From a bacterium (GTDB lineage: Bacteria > Planctomycetota > UBA1135 > UBA2386), in NCBI GenBank assembly GCA_024743115.1, contig JANSXC010000008.1, positions 124,001 through 188,000 on the forward strand: a DNA stretch of 64,000 bases, given 5' to 3'. Positions 42,774-52,800 of this stretch are shown piece after piece (the stretch's first letter is position 1; every line of letters begins with the position of its first letter). Below the pieces are notes generated by a model. It did no database searches, was not told the DNA's origin, and saw nothing but the letters and a program-made list of their open reading frames with translations. Both the position numbers and the translations under genes were made by a program.

Positions 42774-43901
42774 CTACTTCGGGAGCTCAGGCAGCGGCAC
42801 CCGCTTCACGACGGGGCGCGGACCCGACAGGTCGACGAGGTAGAGTCCGGCCTGCTCGGGTGGGATGTTCTCGATCAGGGTCGTTGCGCCCGCCAGCAGC
42901 TTGCGATCCGGGGAGATGGCGAGGGGCAGCTGAAACGCCGGCGCCTCGTTCTCCTTGTGGCGCGGCGCGCTCACGATCGGGGTCTCGCGTGAGAAGCTGC
43001 CGCTGAAGCTGTGTTCGAGGAGGGCGAAGTGATCGACCTGGGCCTCGTCGTCCCGCCGGCAGATGCCCAGCAGCAGAGTGACGCCGTCGCGGGCCCAGGC
43101 CACGCTGCTGATGCCGACCTGCTTGTCGTCCGGGAACGGTTCGACCGTCTCGATCTTGTTGTCGCGCAGGATCAGGATCGCCTGCTGCCTCGTGTCGCTG
43201 TGTTCGGCCGCGACCGCGATGCGGTCGCCGGTAGGGGAGCACGCCAGGTACGGTGACAAGGCCCAGCGGTTGTTCGGCGGCGACTTGATCAACGGTCGGC
43301 GCTCCAGAGTGTCGGGGTCGAGTTCTCCGAGTTCGAAGTCGGGCGCAGCATCCTCGCGCAACACGCTCAGGTAGAGCAGGCGGCCGTCGCCCTGGAGCAC
43401 GGCCAGCATGCGTTTGCCATCGGCCTTGCTCAACGCGGTTTCACCGGTGACGAGGTCGATGCGCGCGATGTCGGTCGCACTCACGAACAACCGCCCGTCG
43501 TGCACGACCGGCGGCACCAGTAGCACGGTGTAGTCGTCCTTGACCGCGACCTCGTGGATCACAGGAGGTACTGCTGGCTTCGCTTCGGCGTCCGGATCGA
43601 GCGCCATCACGCGCAGCTTCTTCTTACCCTTGCTCGACTCGATGAGCAGAATGCGTTCGCCGTCGGGCGACCAGTGCAGTGCGAACAGTTCCCCGAGAGG
43701 TTCGGGCGTGGCGAGCAATCGTGTCTTGCCCGTCGTGTGATCGTAGATCGCCGGCACCATTTTCTTCTCGGGCGTCACGACGTGGAACGCGAGGCGTTTT
43801 CCGTCGGGGCTCCAGGCCGGCCGGCACGCGAACGTGGCCAGCAGCGCCAGCGCGAGTGCGGATACTGCCAGGCGGGACCAGGCGCGGAGAGCAGGGCTCA
43901 T
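42774..43901 (-). CDS. TolB/WD40-like beta-propeller lipoprotein
   Basis: 375 residues. A lipoprotein signal (ALALALLATFAC) precedes repeated PD40-type blades: RPAWSPDGKRLAFHV, ALHWSPDGERILLIES, ACSPTGDRIAVAAE, SVAWARDGVTLLLGI, LAISPDRKLLAGATT. Such propellers occur in TolB and in many outer-membrane-associated scaffolds; no other Tol-Pal gene is nearby, so the specific role is unknown. The start ATG (complement of 43899-43901) is preferred over the ORF beginning at 43997 because it puts the signal peptide at the N-terminus. Confidence 0.72.
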   Translation of the reverse strand: MSPALRAWSRLAVSALALALLATFACRPAWSPDGKRLAFHVVTPEKKMVPAIYDHTTGKTRLLATPEPLGELFALHWSPDGERILLIESSKGKKKLRVMALDPDAEAKPAVPPVIHEVAVKDDYTVLLVPPVVHDGRLFVSATDIARIDLVTGETALSKADGKRMLAVLQGDGRLLYLSVLREDAAPDFELGELDPDTLERRPLIKSPPNNRWALSPYLACSPTGDRIAVAAEHSDTRQQAILILRDNKIETVEPFPDDKQVGISSVAWARDGVTLLLGICRRDDEAQVDHFALLEHSFSGSFSRETPIVSAPRHKENEAPAFQLPLAISPDRKLLAGATTLIENIPPEQAGLYLVDLSGPRPVVKRVPLPELPK

Positions 43902-44010
43902 GACGGCTCGGTGGCCGATGCGCCGCGGCACCTGTTGAGGCGTTTTCTCCGATCTCTTGCCCCCGGACGTGCCGGTTCCAGGCCTGACGACCCTCATGAC
44001 GGCTCCCCCG

Positions 44011-44051
44011 AAGATCCCCGAACCGAAGATCCCCGAACCGAAGATCCCCGA
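44011..44051. repeat. 15-bp tandem repeat, about 2.7 copies
   Basis: AAGATCCCCGAACCG is repeated at 44011-44025 and 44026-44040, with a partial third copy to 44051. It is in the intergenic region upstream of the TolB-like gene and downstream of the membrane protein gene, both on the minus strand. Confidence 0.85.
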
Positions 44052-44133
44052 GTTACAGAACGGCGATGTGCTGAGCCGCGACGAGTTCGAGCGACGCGAC
44101 GAAGCGAGGCTGACCGCCGGTCGCTGTCGTGGG

Positions 44134-44799
44134 CTACGACTTCGCTTTGACGGTCGCGGCCCCGATCGCGGCGCAGATGCCGCCGATGATGGGCGTGAAG
44201 CCGAGCGGCCAGAGCAGGCACTGGGCGAGCGTCAGGGCGAACAGCGCGTTGTCCTCTGGCATACCGGGCGGCAGTTTGGCGAAGTGCACGTCCCAGCCGT
44301 TCACGAGCGCGAAGTACTGGATCACGATGACGGGGATACGGGCGAGGAAGCCGTAGACCATCAGCACGAACCAGGCGCGCGGATAGGCGATCAGTGTCGC
44401 GAGGCCCGCGATGACGGCGGTACCATTGGCCAGTACGCCGAGACTGAGCCACCCGTCGGCGCTGCGTGAGCCAACAGGTTCGTCCGGCCAGATCACGTTG
44501 CCGACGATGAACCCGACGACGATCAGCACCATGCCGCCGAGCGGCAGGAGGATCGCGCGGGCTGTGGACTTCGGTCGGCTGCCGTTCTGGGCCAGCCGCC
44601 GGCCGAACCAGAACCCGAACGGCAGCACCAGCCACGTGATGCCGAGCAGCGCGAATCCGCCCCCCGCGGCGCGTCCGAACACCGTCGGGTTCCATTCCTG
44701 GAGCTCGCCGTAGAGCCGTACCAGGCTGATCACGAGCGTGACGAAAGCCGCGATCAGGATTGCGCGGAACAGGCTGCTGCGGGGGCCGGCCTTGGTCAT
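44134..44799 (-). CDS. Multi-pass membrane protein, unrecognised
   Basis: 221 residues with about six hydrophobic helices (for example LFRAILIAAFVTLVISLVRLY, FALLGITWLVLPFGFWF, ILLPLGGMVLIVVGFIVGNVIW, WFVLMVYGFLARIPVIVIQYF and the C-terminal LLWPLGFTPIIGGICAAIG). A loop contains NGWDVHFAKLPPGMP. No family motif is recognised and no partner gene is evident. ATG (complement of 44797-44799) is the start that places the first helix near the N-terminus; an upstream extension would be Arg/Pro rich. Confidence 0.6.
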   Translation of the reverse strand: MTKAGPRSSLFRAILIAAFVTLVISLVRLYGELQEWNPTVFGRAAGGGFALLGITWLVLPFGFWFGRRLAQNGSRPKSTARAILLPLGGMVLIVVGFIVGNVIWPDEPVGSRSADGWLSLGVLANGTAVIAGLATLIAYPRAWFVLMVYGFLARIPVIVIQYFALVNGWDVHFAKLPPGMPEDNALFALTLAQCLLWPLGFTPIIGGICAAIGAATVKAKS

Positions 44800-44932
44800 G
44801 CCGTGATCGTCGCCGCCCGCACCGGCGGGCGCCAGCACGGAACAACCCGGAGGTCGAGTCGTGGTGCCAGGGGGGACACGAACGCTGACGGGGGGGTCGA
44901 ATCGGCGCCCACGACGCGCTACACGATGGATC

Positions 44933-45883
44933 ATGGCATTCCTCGGGCTCGACGTCGGTGGCACGCGGTGCCGCTACGAATGGTGGCCCGGGGACGGACG
45001 GTCCGGAGGGGCGGCCGCCGGCGTGCAGCCGGCCGTGGTCGGACCCGAAGCCGCGGCCGACGTGCTGGCCCCGATCCTGCAGGCTGCCGGGCGGCCGGCC
45101 GATTCGGTTGGGGCGGGGTCCACCACGGCTGCCGTGCTGGCCATCGCCGGCGCCGGCGATCCAGCGCTCGCGACTGCGTTGCGGGAACGTCTCGCCGATC
45201 GCGGTGTGGAGTTCCCGGTCGCGGTCGTCGGCGACGTCGTCGCGGCGGCGGCGGCTGGGCTGCGTGCGGGCCCCGGAGTGCTCGTCTGGGCGGGCACGGG
45301 TTCGTTTGCCGTGGCGCGGGGCGAGGACGGCTCGATCCACCGCGTGGGTGGCCGCGGCTACCTGCTCGGCGACCAGGGCAGTGGCTTCGACCTCGTTCGT
45401 CGAGCGGGGGCTGCGGCCCTGCTCGGCTTCGACGCGATCGGTCAGCAGACCGTGCTGGGAGAGCAGCTGGCACGAGCGTTCGATGTCGCGCGCCCCGAAC
45501 GGCTCGGCGCCGCGATGCAGGAACTCGATACCGGTGCCGTGGCGGCACGCCTGCCGATCGTCCTCGATGCGGCGGCGGCCGGTGACGCGGTCGCGAACGG
45601 GGTACTCGCTGCGGGCGCGGATGCCCTCGCGGCCTTGGCCAGCGCCGCTGCCAAGGCCGTTGATCTGCAGCCCCACGGCACCAATGTGACGCTCGGCGGT
45701 GGCGTGCTCGCTGGTGGGGCTGCGATTCGGGATCGCCTCACGGAGCGGCTCGCCAGCTCGGGATTCTCCGTCGGGCGTCCGCTCGAGGACAACGCGGCGG
45801 CGTGTGGCGCGGCGTGGCTCGCGGCGGGCAATCATGACGGCCTCGAGCCCCAACGGTCGTGGGTCACACGTGTCGCGCTCTGA
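44933..45883 (+). CDS. BadF/BadG-type ATPase, probable N-acetylglucosamine kinase
   Basis: 316 residues. The ASKHA ATPase phosphate-1 motif is at the start (FLGLDVGGTRCRYEWW). VLVWAGTGSFAVARG and GGRGYLLGDQGSGFDLVRRA are the signatures of the eukaryotic-type N-acetylglucosamine kinase branch, and GGGVLAGGAAIRDRLTE is the adenosine motif. It would phosphorylate GlcNAc or a related amino sugar during cell-wall recycling. The C-terminal end overlaps the ArfB gene. ATG 44933 is the start giving the sugar-kinase N-terminus. Confidence 0.78.
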   Translation: MAFLGLDVGGTRCRYEWWPGDGRSGGAAAGVQPAVVGPEAAADVLAPILQAAGRPADSVGAGSTTAAVLAIAGAGDPALATALRERLADRGVEFPVAVVGDVVAAAAAGLRAGPGVLVWAGTGSFAVARGEDGSIHRVGGRGYLLGDQGSGFDLVRRAGAAALLGFDAIGQQTVLGEQLARAFDVARPERLGAAMQELDTGAVAARLPIVLDAAAAGDAVANGVLAAGADALAALASAAAKAVDLQPHGTNVTLGGGVLAGGAAIRDRLTERLASSGFSVGRPLEDNAAACGAAWLAAGNHDGLEPQRSWVTRVAL

Positions 45884-46307
45884 AATCAGACTGCGCGACG
45901 GACGCGTGCTGCCGGCCGACTGTTTCCACCTGAGCTTCTCGCGGTCCGGTGGGCCCGGCGGTCAGCACGTCAACAAGACCGAGAGCAAGGTCGATCTACG
46001 GCTCGACATCGAGGTCGCTCGGCCGGTGCTCGGGGAGGCCGACACCGCCCGCATCCGCGCCCGACTCGCCGCGAAGCTCGACGCCGAGGGGCGGGTGTGT
46101 GTGGTCGTCAGCGAACACCGCAGCCAGTACCAGAACCTCGCCGCGGCGCGGGAGCGACTCGTCGAGTGGATCGCGAGTGCGCTCGTGCGGCAGAAGCGGC
46201 GGATCAAGACGCGGCCGACGCGTGGCAGTAAGCGCCGACGGCTCGACAAGAAGCGGCAGCGCGGTGACCTGAAGAAGGGGCGACAGAAGCCCAGACGCGA
46301 CGACTGA
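45834..46307 (+). CDS. arfB: Peptidyl-tRNA hydrolase ArfB (class I release-factor-like)
   Basis: 157 residues from ATG 45834. The catalytic GGQ loop is in SRSGGPGGQHVNKTESKV, preceded by the short fold seen in ArfB/YaeJ and ICT1. The C-terminus is strongly basic (RIKTRPTRGSKRRR...), the tail that threads into the mRNA channel of stalled ribosomes. The protein rescues non-stop ribosomes by releasing the peptide. GTG 45870 is an alternative start with a smaller overlap (14 bases) with the upstream kinase stop and may be the true one. Confidence 0.88.
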   Translation: MTASSPNGRGSHVSRSEIRLRDGRVLPADCFHLSFSRSGGPGGQHVNKTESKVDLRLDIEVARPVLGEADTARIRARLAAKLDAEGRVCVVVSEHRSQYQNLAAARERLVEWIASALVRQKRRIKTRPTRGSKRRRLDKKRQRGDLKKGRQKPRRDD

Positions 46308-46326
46308 AATCGCGCGTCCGCCGGCC

Positions 46327-47589
46327 TCAGGCGTAGATGCCGCGCATCTTCGTGATCTCGGCGACACGATCCACACCGAGCATGTAGGCCGCGATGCGAT
46401 TGCTGACTTCCCACTTGCGCGCCATCTCGACGACCGCGGCAAACGAGTCACACATGATGTGCTCCATGCGTTCCTCGATCTCCTTCTGCGGCCAAAACAT
46501 GCCGATGCGGTCCTGGACCCACTCGAAGTAGCTCACCGTGACACCGCCCGCGTTCGCGAGGATGTCGGGGATCACGAACGTGCCCTTCTCGTCGAGGATC
46601 TTGTCCGCGTTGGCCGTGCACGGGCCGTTGGCACCCTCGGTGATGATCTTGGCCTTGATGTTCTGCGCGTTGCGGCTCGTGATCACGTTCTCCGTCGCCG
46701 CCGGCACGAGAATGTCGACGGGCAGCTCGAGGATCTCGGCATTGCTGATGCGGTCGCCGCCGTCGAAGCCGTCGAGCTTGCGGTTCTTCTGCAGGTAGTC
46801 GCGGATGCCCTGCAGGTCGAGGCCCTTGTCGTTGTACAGCCCGCCGTGCACGTCGCTGATCGCGACGACCTTGACGTCGAGCGACTGCAGTTGCAGCGCC
46901 GAGATCAACCCGACGTTGCCGGCACCCTGGATCGCGGCCGTGCATTTGCTCGGGTTCATGTCGAGGTGCTTGAGCGCCTCGCGCGTGCACAGCATCACGC
47001 CGCGGCCGGTCGCTTCGAGTCGGCCGAGCGAACCACCGAGACCGATTGGCTTGCCGGTGACGATCGCGGGCGTGTAGCCCTCGCGATGCATCGAGTAGGT
47101 GTCGAGGATCCACGACATCACCTGGCCATCGGTGCCCATGTCGGGGGCGGGCACGTCGCGGTCGGGACCGAGGATGTCCATGATGCCGGCGACGTAACGC
47201 CGCGTGAGTCGCTCGAGTTCGCCCCGCGACATCTTGAACGGGTCACAGATCACCCCGCCCTTGCCGCCGCCGAACGGCACGTTGACGACCGCGCACTTCC
47301 ACGTCATCCACGCGGCGAGCGCGCGCACTTCGTCGCGGTTGACGTTCTCCGCGAAGCGGATACCGCCCTTCGCAGGGCCGCGTGCCGTCGAGTGCTGGAC
47401 GCGGTAGCCCTCGAAGATCGAGACCGACCCGTCATCCATCACGACCGGAATACTGACCGTGATTTCGCGTTCGCAGCTGCGGAGGATGCCGAAGAGGTTG
47501 GGATCGAGGCCGAGCCGGTCGGCTGCTTGATCGAACCGGACCTGCATGGCCGCGAAGGGGTTCTCTTCGCCGGAGACTTGTGGATTCAT
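46327..47589 (-). CDS. Glutamate dehydrogenase (Glu/Leu/Phe/Val dehydrogenase family)
   Basis: 420 residues, the usual size of the hexameric enzyme. Substrate region motifs are ARGPAKGGIRFAENV, AVVNVPFGGGKGGV, with the catalytic Lys, and DVPAPDMGTDGQVMSW. The dinucleotide fold contains IQGAGNVGLISALQL; the C-terminal half has ITEGANGPCTANAD and NAGGVTVSYFEWVQ. It interconverts glutamate and 2-oxoglutarate with NAD(P), linking nitrogen and carbon metabolism. NAD versus NADP preference cannot be read confidently. Start ATG is the complement of 47587-47589. Confidence 0.95.
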   Translation of the reverse strand: MNPQVSGEENPFAAMQVRFDQAADRLGLDPNLFGILRSCEREITVSIPVVMDDGSVSIFEGYRVQHSTARGPAKGGIRFAENVNRDEVRALAAWMTWKCAVVNVPFGGGKGGVICDPFKMSRGELERLTRRYVAGIMDILGPDRDVPAPDMGTDGQVMSWILDTYSMHREGYTPAIVTGKPIGLGGSLGRLEATGRGVMLCTREALKHLDMNPSKCTAAIQGAGNVGLISALQLQSLDVKVVAISDVHGGLYNDKGLDLQGIRDYLQKNRKLDGFDGGDRISNAEILELPVDILVPAATENVITSRNAQNIKAKIITEGANGPCTANADKILDEKGTFVIPDILANAGGVTVSYFEWVQDRIGMFWPQKEIEERMEHIMCDSFAAVVEMARKWEVSNRIAAYMLGVDRVAEITKMRGIYA

Positions 47590-47645
47590 TGAGAGGGCTG
47601 CACGGTTGCGCCGCGCTGTGACGCCGGAGAACGTAACCGCTGCAC

Positions 47646-48371
47646 GTGTCCGCCAGCAACAAGCCTCGTCGAGCCAACGAAGCCGCATTTGCGCTCTTGG
47701 ACCCTGAAGTGCGTACGGCCGTCGAAGGAATCTATCACGGTTCGCTCGGTTGGACGGTCCGATGCACGCCGCGCCGGCGCACGGTGCGCGTCGACGCCCC
47801 GGTCGAGCTGTTCGGCAAATGGCGCCAGGGGGCCGCGGGCGACGCCGCGCGGGAATGGCACTGGTTGCACGTTCTGCCGCTGATGGGCCTCGCGGTGCCC
47901 CAGCCGGTCTGCTGGCTGGGGAGCCGCCGGCGGTCACTGCTCGTGACCGCCGGGGTCGGCGGGCGCGGTCTCGACGGCTGGATGGTCGACGCGGACCGTG
48001 AGGGGTGGCTGGATGAACTCTGCGAATACGCCCTGGTTCACGTGGCACCGGCGATTCGGCGCCTGCACGACAATCGGATCGCCTATCGGGACCTCTATTG
48101 GAACCATCTCCTCGTCGAGGATCCGCGGGCCGGGGATCCACCGGTGTTCGTCGACGTCGAGCGGGCGTTCCGGCCACGCTGGCGCTGGCGGCGCTGGGTC
48201 GTCAAGGACCTGGCCGGTCTGCTGTCCTCGCTCACCGTCCGGATTCCGGATCGTTGGCTGTTGCGTTTCGTTCGCCGGTATCAGGAGGGCGCAGCCTTCG
48301 ATCCGGCGCTGCTCGACGACATCATGACGAAGGCGGCACGGATTCGCGCCCACCGGCCGAAGTACGGCTGA
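47646..48371 (+). CDS. WaaP/Kdo-kinase-like lipopolysaccharide kinase
   Basis: 241 residues from GTG 47646. The eukaryotic-like small-kinase fold of the WaaP/KdkA family is recognisable: VELFGKWRQG with the nucleotide Lys, VAPAIRRLHDNRIAYRDLYWNHLLV with the catalytic Asp in YRDLYWNH (His of HRD replaced by Tyr), and VFVDVERAFRPRW as the metal-binding Asp motif. These kinases phosphorylate the LPS inner core. The gene is 57 bases from the divergent glutamate dehydrogenase. Together with lptE and the DUF374 acyltransferase it implies a real LPS-type outer membrane. Confidence 0.78.
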   Translation: MSASNKPRRANEAAFALLDPEVRTAVEGIYHGSLGWTVRCTPRRRTVRVDAPVELFGKWRQGAAGDAAREWHWLHVLPLMGLAVPQPVCWLGSRRRSLLVTAGVGGRGLDGWMVDADREGWLDELCEYALVHVAPAIRRLHDNRIAYRDLYWNHLLVEDPRAGDPPVFVDVERAFRPRWRWRRWVVKDLAGLLSSLTVRIPDRWLLRFVRRYQEGAAFDPALLDDIMTKAARIRAHRPKYG

Positions 48372-48399
48372 AGCCCGGAGTGCCGGGGGGGCGACCCGC

Positions 48400-48464
48400 C
48401 TCGCCGCAGGCAGAGATCTAGCTCGCCGCAGGCGGAGTAGATCTAGCTCGCCGCAGGCGGAGTA
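48400..48464. repeat. Three tandem copies of a 22-25-bp repeat at the end of the PEP-CTERM gene
   Basis: Units CTCGCCGCAGGCAGAGATC... (48400-48421), the slightly longer second copy (48422-48446) and a partial third (48447-48464). The third copy overlaps the 3' end of the PEP-CTERM gene on the minus strand, so the repeat duplicates the codons just before its stop and the stop itself. It looks like a replication-slippage product. Confidence 0.9.
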
Positions 48465-48802
48465 TCCGTCGGGCGTTCGCGTCGACGTAGGCGGGCGGTC
48501 ACGGCGACACCGAGCAGGCCCGTGCCGACGAGGAACAGCGCGCTGGGCTCGGGGACCGGCGCGGCGCCGTCCGGTTCTTCGGGTTCGTTGCCCGGGGCGG
48601 CGGCAGCGGACGCCTCACCGGCCTTGCGGCTGGTGGGATCCTGCGCCGGGGCAGCGGAGTCCGATCCTGTGGGCATGACGGTCCCGGCGTCGGCGGCAGA
48701 CACCGGCGTCGGTGGCTTGGCCGGGATCGGTTCCCGTTCCGTCCCCTGGGCCATGAGGGAGCCCAGCAGGACGAGGTTGGCGAGGCATGGAGGCAGTCGC
48801 AA
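48443..48802 (-). CDS. PEP-CTERM sorting-signal protein, small
   Basis: 119 residues from a TTG start (complement of 48800-48802), chosen because it gives a short signal peptide (CLANLVLLGSLMAQG). A Pro/Ala/Ser/Glu-rich body follows, then the PEP-CTERM tripartite signal: VPEP, the hydrophobic SALFLVGTGLLGVAVTA and a basic RLRRRE. Such proteins are cut by an exosortase and sent to the exopolysaccharide/surface. A longer reading frame from an upstream ATG at 48904 is less likely. No exosortase gene is in this window. The 3' end overlaps the tandem repeat. Confidence 0.7.
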   Translation of the reverse strand: MRLPPCLANLVLLGSLMAQGTEREPIPAKPPTPVSAADAGTVMPTGSDSAAPAQDPTSRKAGEASAAAAPGNEPEEPDGAAPVPEPSALFLVGTGLLGVAVTARLRRRERPTDTPPAAS

Positions 48803-49011
48803 GGCGACCTCGTCAGATGTAGAGCAGAGTTGTCGAGAGTTGCGGGGACGAGCCCGCAGGGGGACCCCGAGAGATACCGGAGACGCCGAAGTGCGCAAGG
48901 GCACGTTCCGTTAAATCCGCATCCGGATGCACTCGGTTTGCGGCACGGCGGCTTTGCAGCAGTACTTTCCCGGACTGCGTCAGAACCAATCGCCCGCTGG
49001 CTTCCCAAGGA

Positions 49012-49017
49012 TACACT
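49012..49017 (+). promoter_or_regulatory. Possible -10 box of rnpB
   Basis: TACACT (49012-49017) in GGATACACTATG lies about 7 bases before the expected 5' end of RNase P RNA. No good -35 box is visible at the matching distance. Confidence 0.35.
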
Positions 49018-49020
49018 ATG

Positions 49021-49387
49021 CGCGCCTGGTCTCCGGACGATCGCCGGCGACTTTCGTCGCGGGAGGAAAGTCCGGGCTCCACAGGGCGAGGTGGTGGGTA
49101 ACGCCCACCGTTCGCAAGGACAGGGAAAGTGCCACAGAGAACAGACCGCCGGACGGCCAGCAATGGCGACGGCAAGGGTGAAACGGCGAGGTAAGAGCTC
49201 ACCGCGGACCGGTCGACCGGTCCGGCACGGCAAACCCCACCTGGAGGAAGACCGAATAGGAGGATCGCGTCGCCCGCGCCGAGATCCTCGGGTAGGTCGT
49301 TGCAGGCCACCTGCGAGGGTGGCCTTAGAGAAATGATCGTCACCGCCTTCGGGCGGCACCAGAACCCGGCTTACGGAGACCAGGCAC
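49021..49387 (+). ncRNA. rnpB: RNase P RNA (class A)
   Basis: The conserved core is unmistakable: GGAGGAAAGTCCGGGCTCC near 49060-49080 with ACAGGGC after it; a central AGGGTGAAACGGCGAGGTAAGAGCTC block (quoted in part: GGTGAAACGGCGAGG) near 49175-49195; and the 3' conserved GAGAAATGATCGTC and AGAACCCGGCTTACGG near 49327-49376. The terminal P1 stem pairs GCCTGGTCTCC (49023-49033) with GGAGACCAGGC (49375-49385), which sets the ends. It is the catalytic RNA that matures tRNA 5' ends. The gene lies alone between two minus-strand genes. Confidence 0.95.
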
Positions 49388-49432
49388 TTTTCGTCCCGTC
49401 GGATCGGCTGCGCCGGCCGGTGGTCGGCCCGT

Positions 49433-49858
49433 TCACCGCCGCTGGCTGCGGAAGCGCTCGAGGATCACGAGCGCCGCGATGCTGTCGGCGAGCTGTTTGC
49501 GTTTGCTCGCCTTCAGGCCACCCTGCTTCAGGCGTTCGTGGGCCTCGTCGGTGCTGTGGCTCTCGTCGACGGTCTCGACGGGGCATGGCAGGCCCTTAAC
49601 GAGCTTGTCACGGAACGCGAGGGTGCGGCGTGCGCGGTCGCCGACGACGCCGTCGACGGTCAGTGGCACACCGAGCACGACGACCTGGGTCTCGCGGTCG
49701 GCGACGACCTCGGCGATCGCGCGCACGAGGGCATCGGGATCGCGTTCGTCGATGCGCGGCAGCGGCACGGTGATCGAGCCAGTCCAATCGGTCGCGGCGA
49801 GGCCCGTGCGCGAGTCGCCGAAGTCGACCGCGAGGATGCGGCGGAGGGCGTCACTCAT
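49433..49858 (-). CDS. ruvX: Holliday-junction-resolvase-like RuvX/YqgF
   Basis: 141 residues from the ATG at 49858. RuvX/YqgF motifs are RILAVDFGDSRTGLAATD at the start, VVVLGVPLTVDGVVGDRAR in the middle, and VETVDESHSTDEAHERL near the end. The family is an RNase-H-like fold linked to 16S rRNA 5' processing. It follows the AsmA-like gene on the minus strand with a 22-base gap, so the two may be co-transcribed. Confidence 0.9.
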   Translation of the reverse strand: MSDALRRILAVDFGDSRTGLAATDWTGSITVPLPRIDERDPDALVRAIAEVVADRETQVVVLGVPLTVDGVVGDRARRTLAFRDKLVKGLPCPVETVDESHSTDEAHERLKQGGLKASKRKQLADSIAALVILERFRSQRR

Positions 49859-49880
49859 GGCGTGTCGGGTTCGCAAACCA

Positions 49881-52800
49881 TCAGTAGTCGATGACCCGGC
49901 GCTGCGGTTTGGGGGGCGGCAGCGGCGGCACCGGCGGGCGATCGGGTGAGCGCTCGGTGATCCAGCGCTGTTCGGCCTTGAGGTCGCGCAGGTGGCCGAA
50001 CAGGTGGAACCGCACGAAGTTGCCCGCGAAGAACTCGATGAACGGGCTGAACAACGGGTCGGCCGTGTTGCCGAGCAGGCTCTGCGTCTGCAGTCGGACG
50101 TCGACGTAGCCGTCGAGTCCGACGGTGCCGCTGCCCGTCGCGCTCAGCAGGTTGGAGTCGACCTTCAGGTTCTCGAGTTGGAACTGGCGTTCGCGGAGTT
50201 GCCAATCGACGTTCAGGCCGTTGAAGCGCGGGCGCTCCGGGGCCGGCACCTGCGAGTAGATCGCCGTGAACAGCGGCACGACGCCGAGGTCCGCGCGCTC
50301 GATCGTCAGGGCGCCTTCGCCGCGGGCGTCGACGACGTCGTGGCCGTCGAGTTGCGTGAGGTCGATGTGACCGCGGGCGGTGCCGCGGTAGGGCGGCGCT
50401 TCCCAGCCCGACGTGCGGAGGAAGGAGTGCACGTCGATACCTTCGAATGCGACGCTCGCCGCGAGCCGACCGTCCGGGGTCGCCGGCGCGGGCAGCGTAT
50501 AGACGAACGCGGGCATCGCTGGGTCGCGCTGCCGCAACACGCCACCGTGCAGGCGGCCGTCGAGCGCGTCGAGCGTCATGCGTTCGGGGCCGGTACGAAA
50601 GCGGCCCGACAGGTTCTCGAACGGCTGGTCGAACAACTGCATCGACGCGCTCGATAGCCGCCCGACGAGTTCGCCACCGGCGGTGCCGATGCGGCTTTCG
50701 TCGAGGGTGACGTTGCCGTAGAGCCGCTCGACCCGGAAGCCCTGTTTGCCGGAGCCCAGCATGAGTCCGACGTTCTGCAGACGGAGCTGGCCGCCGAGCA
50801 CGGTTTCGAACGGCATCGTGCTGCCGGCCGTCGGCACGGCGAACGTCATGGCGAGGTGATCGATGTCTGCCGTGCCGGAGAGCTCACGCTCTGCGATCGT
50901 CTGACGCAGCGGGCCCGGGAAGAGGTTGGCGAGGTCGCGACTCAGCGGGAAGCCGTTCGCCTTGACCGTGAACGCGATGCGCGTGCGGCCATCTGGCGCG
51001 GGGGCACGGGAGATCGAACCGTCGAGACAACGCACGACGCGGTCGCCGAGGCTGGCCCGCACCTCGTCGAACGTGACGGTGCCGCTCTCGACGTGGAGTT
51101 CACCGGTCATGTTGCGCGCCGGCCGCGGCAACACTTCGAGGTCGGAGCCGACGTCGAGCAGATGGACGACGAGGTTGAGCGCGGGCTCGCCGTCGGGCGT
51201 CAGGCGGTGGCGGCAGACGAGGTCGACATGGCCGGATGGTTTCAGGTAGTCCCAGGTGCCTTCGCCCAGGGCGCCCAGGCGTTCGAGCGCGCGGCCGAGT
51301 TCGGCGTCGAGTGGCAGGTCGCGCACGACGAGTGAGAGGTCGCTGTCGGCGTGCTCGGCGTACTCGATGCGGCCGAGCATCGCGAGTTCGGTCGTGACCT
51401 CGTTACCGTGATCGATGCGGCCACGCAGCGCGTCGAAGTCGATGCGCAGGTTGTCGCCGCTGCCGCCGAGCAGCAGCCGGCCCGACAGATCGCGCGCGAA
51501 CCAGGGTTCGACGGGCAGCGCGAGCTCGACGTTCGCGACGTCGAGGCGCAGGTCGAATCGCAGCTCCTCTTCCTCGTCGTCCGGGCCGCGCCGCGGTTGC
51601 CAGGCGCGCACGAACCCACTGCAGCGACCCTTGGGGCGGAAGCTCTGCCAGGGGCGATCGATACCTGGCGCGAGGCGCGCGACGGCGACCCGCAGCTCAT
51701 CGTCGATGACGAGGTCCTCGAGTTCGACGGCGATCTGGATCCCGAGGGCCTCGGGCTCGCTGTCGGGGAGTTCGGCCAGCGGGATGCGGCCGTGCAGGGT
51801 GACGCTGCCCTTCTGGTTCTTGCCCTCGAGGTCGAAGACGGCGTCGGCGAAGCGCACGGCGATGGCGCCGCGGATCTCGCGCAGGCGGTAGGGGAAACCG
51901 TTCCACTTGACGGTCGCACCGCGTGGCCGGATGGCGACGGAGTAGCCACCCGCGAGTTTCGACATCGGGCGGATCGTGACATCGACGTCGGCGCGGCCGG
52001 TCGGATCCAGGCTGTCGTAGAGCTCACCTTCGTCGCCGAGCAGAGTTGCGAGTGCGGTGCGTAGCTCGTCGGTGAATCCGATGCCCGTGGCGCCGATGTC
52101 GAGCGTCGTGCTTTCCACGGCCGCCGCCATCGTGTCGATGCGACCCGTGAGGGTTACATCGCCACCGCCGGCGGATGCGGCGATCTTCGCGCTCATGTCC
52201 TCGAGTTCGACGATGCCGTCACGCAGTCGCACGGTGCCGCTCGCGTCGACGAGCGGCAGCGCGAACCCGATGCGATCCTTCACGTCGCCGTAGCCGTGGT
52301 AGGCGAGTTCGCCACCGCGGACGCGCATGTCGAATTCGGCGATGCCCGCGGGCAGGTGCGGATCGGCGAGGTAGAGGCGGATGTCGGCGCGGCCCTTCTC
52401 GGGTTCGAGCGCGTCGACGACGTTGCGGCCGATGTCGAACAGCCGCAGAGCGGCGATCGTGTCGTCGTCGATCTGCAGATCCTGGCCGTCCGCGCGCACC
52501 GTGAAGCTCGGCGAATCGGACAGCAGGCGGCGCAGGTCGGCGGCGAGATCGAGATGGCCGCCGCCGTTGGTCGTCTGCTCGATGCGCAGTGCGAGCTCGC
52601 CGTCGGCGTCACTGCTCGCCGCGAACGTGATCGTGGCCGAGCGCAGGTGACGGGGCAGTCGATCGCTCGCGACGCGCGCCTCGCGCACGGCGCCCCGGAC
52701 TTCCAGGCGTTGCGTTGGCGTGGCGGCGCCGTTTGCGCCATCCGCCGGCGTGACCTGGAACGCGACCTCGAGTTCGTCGAGCGTGCCGGCGATGTCCAGG

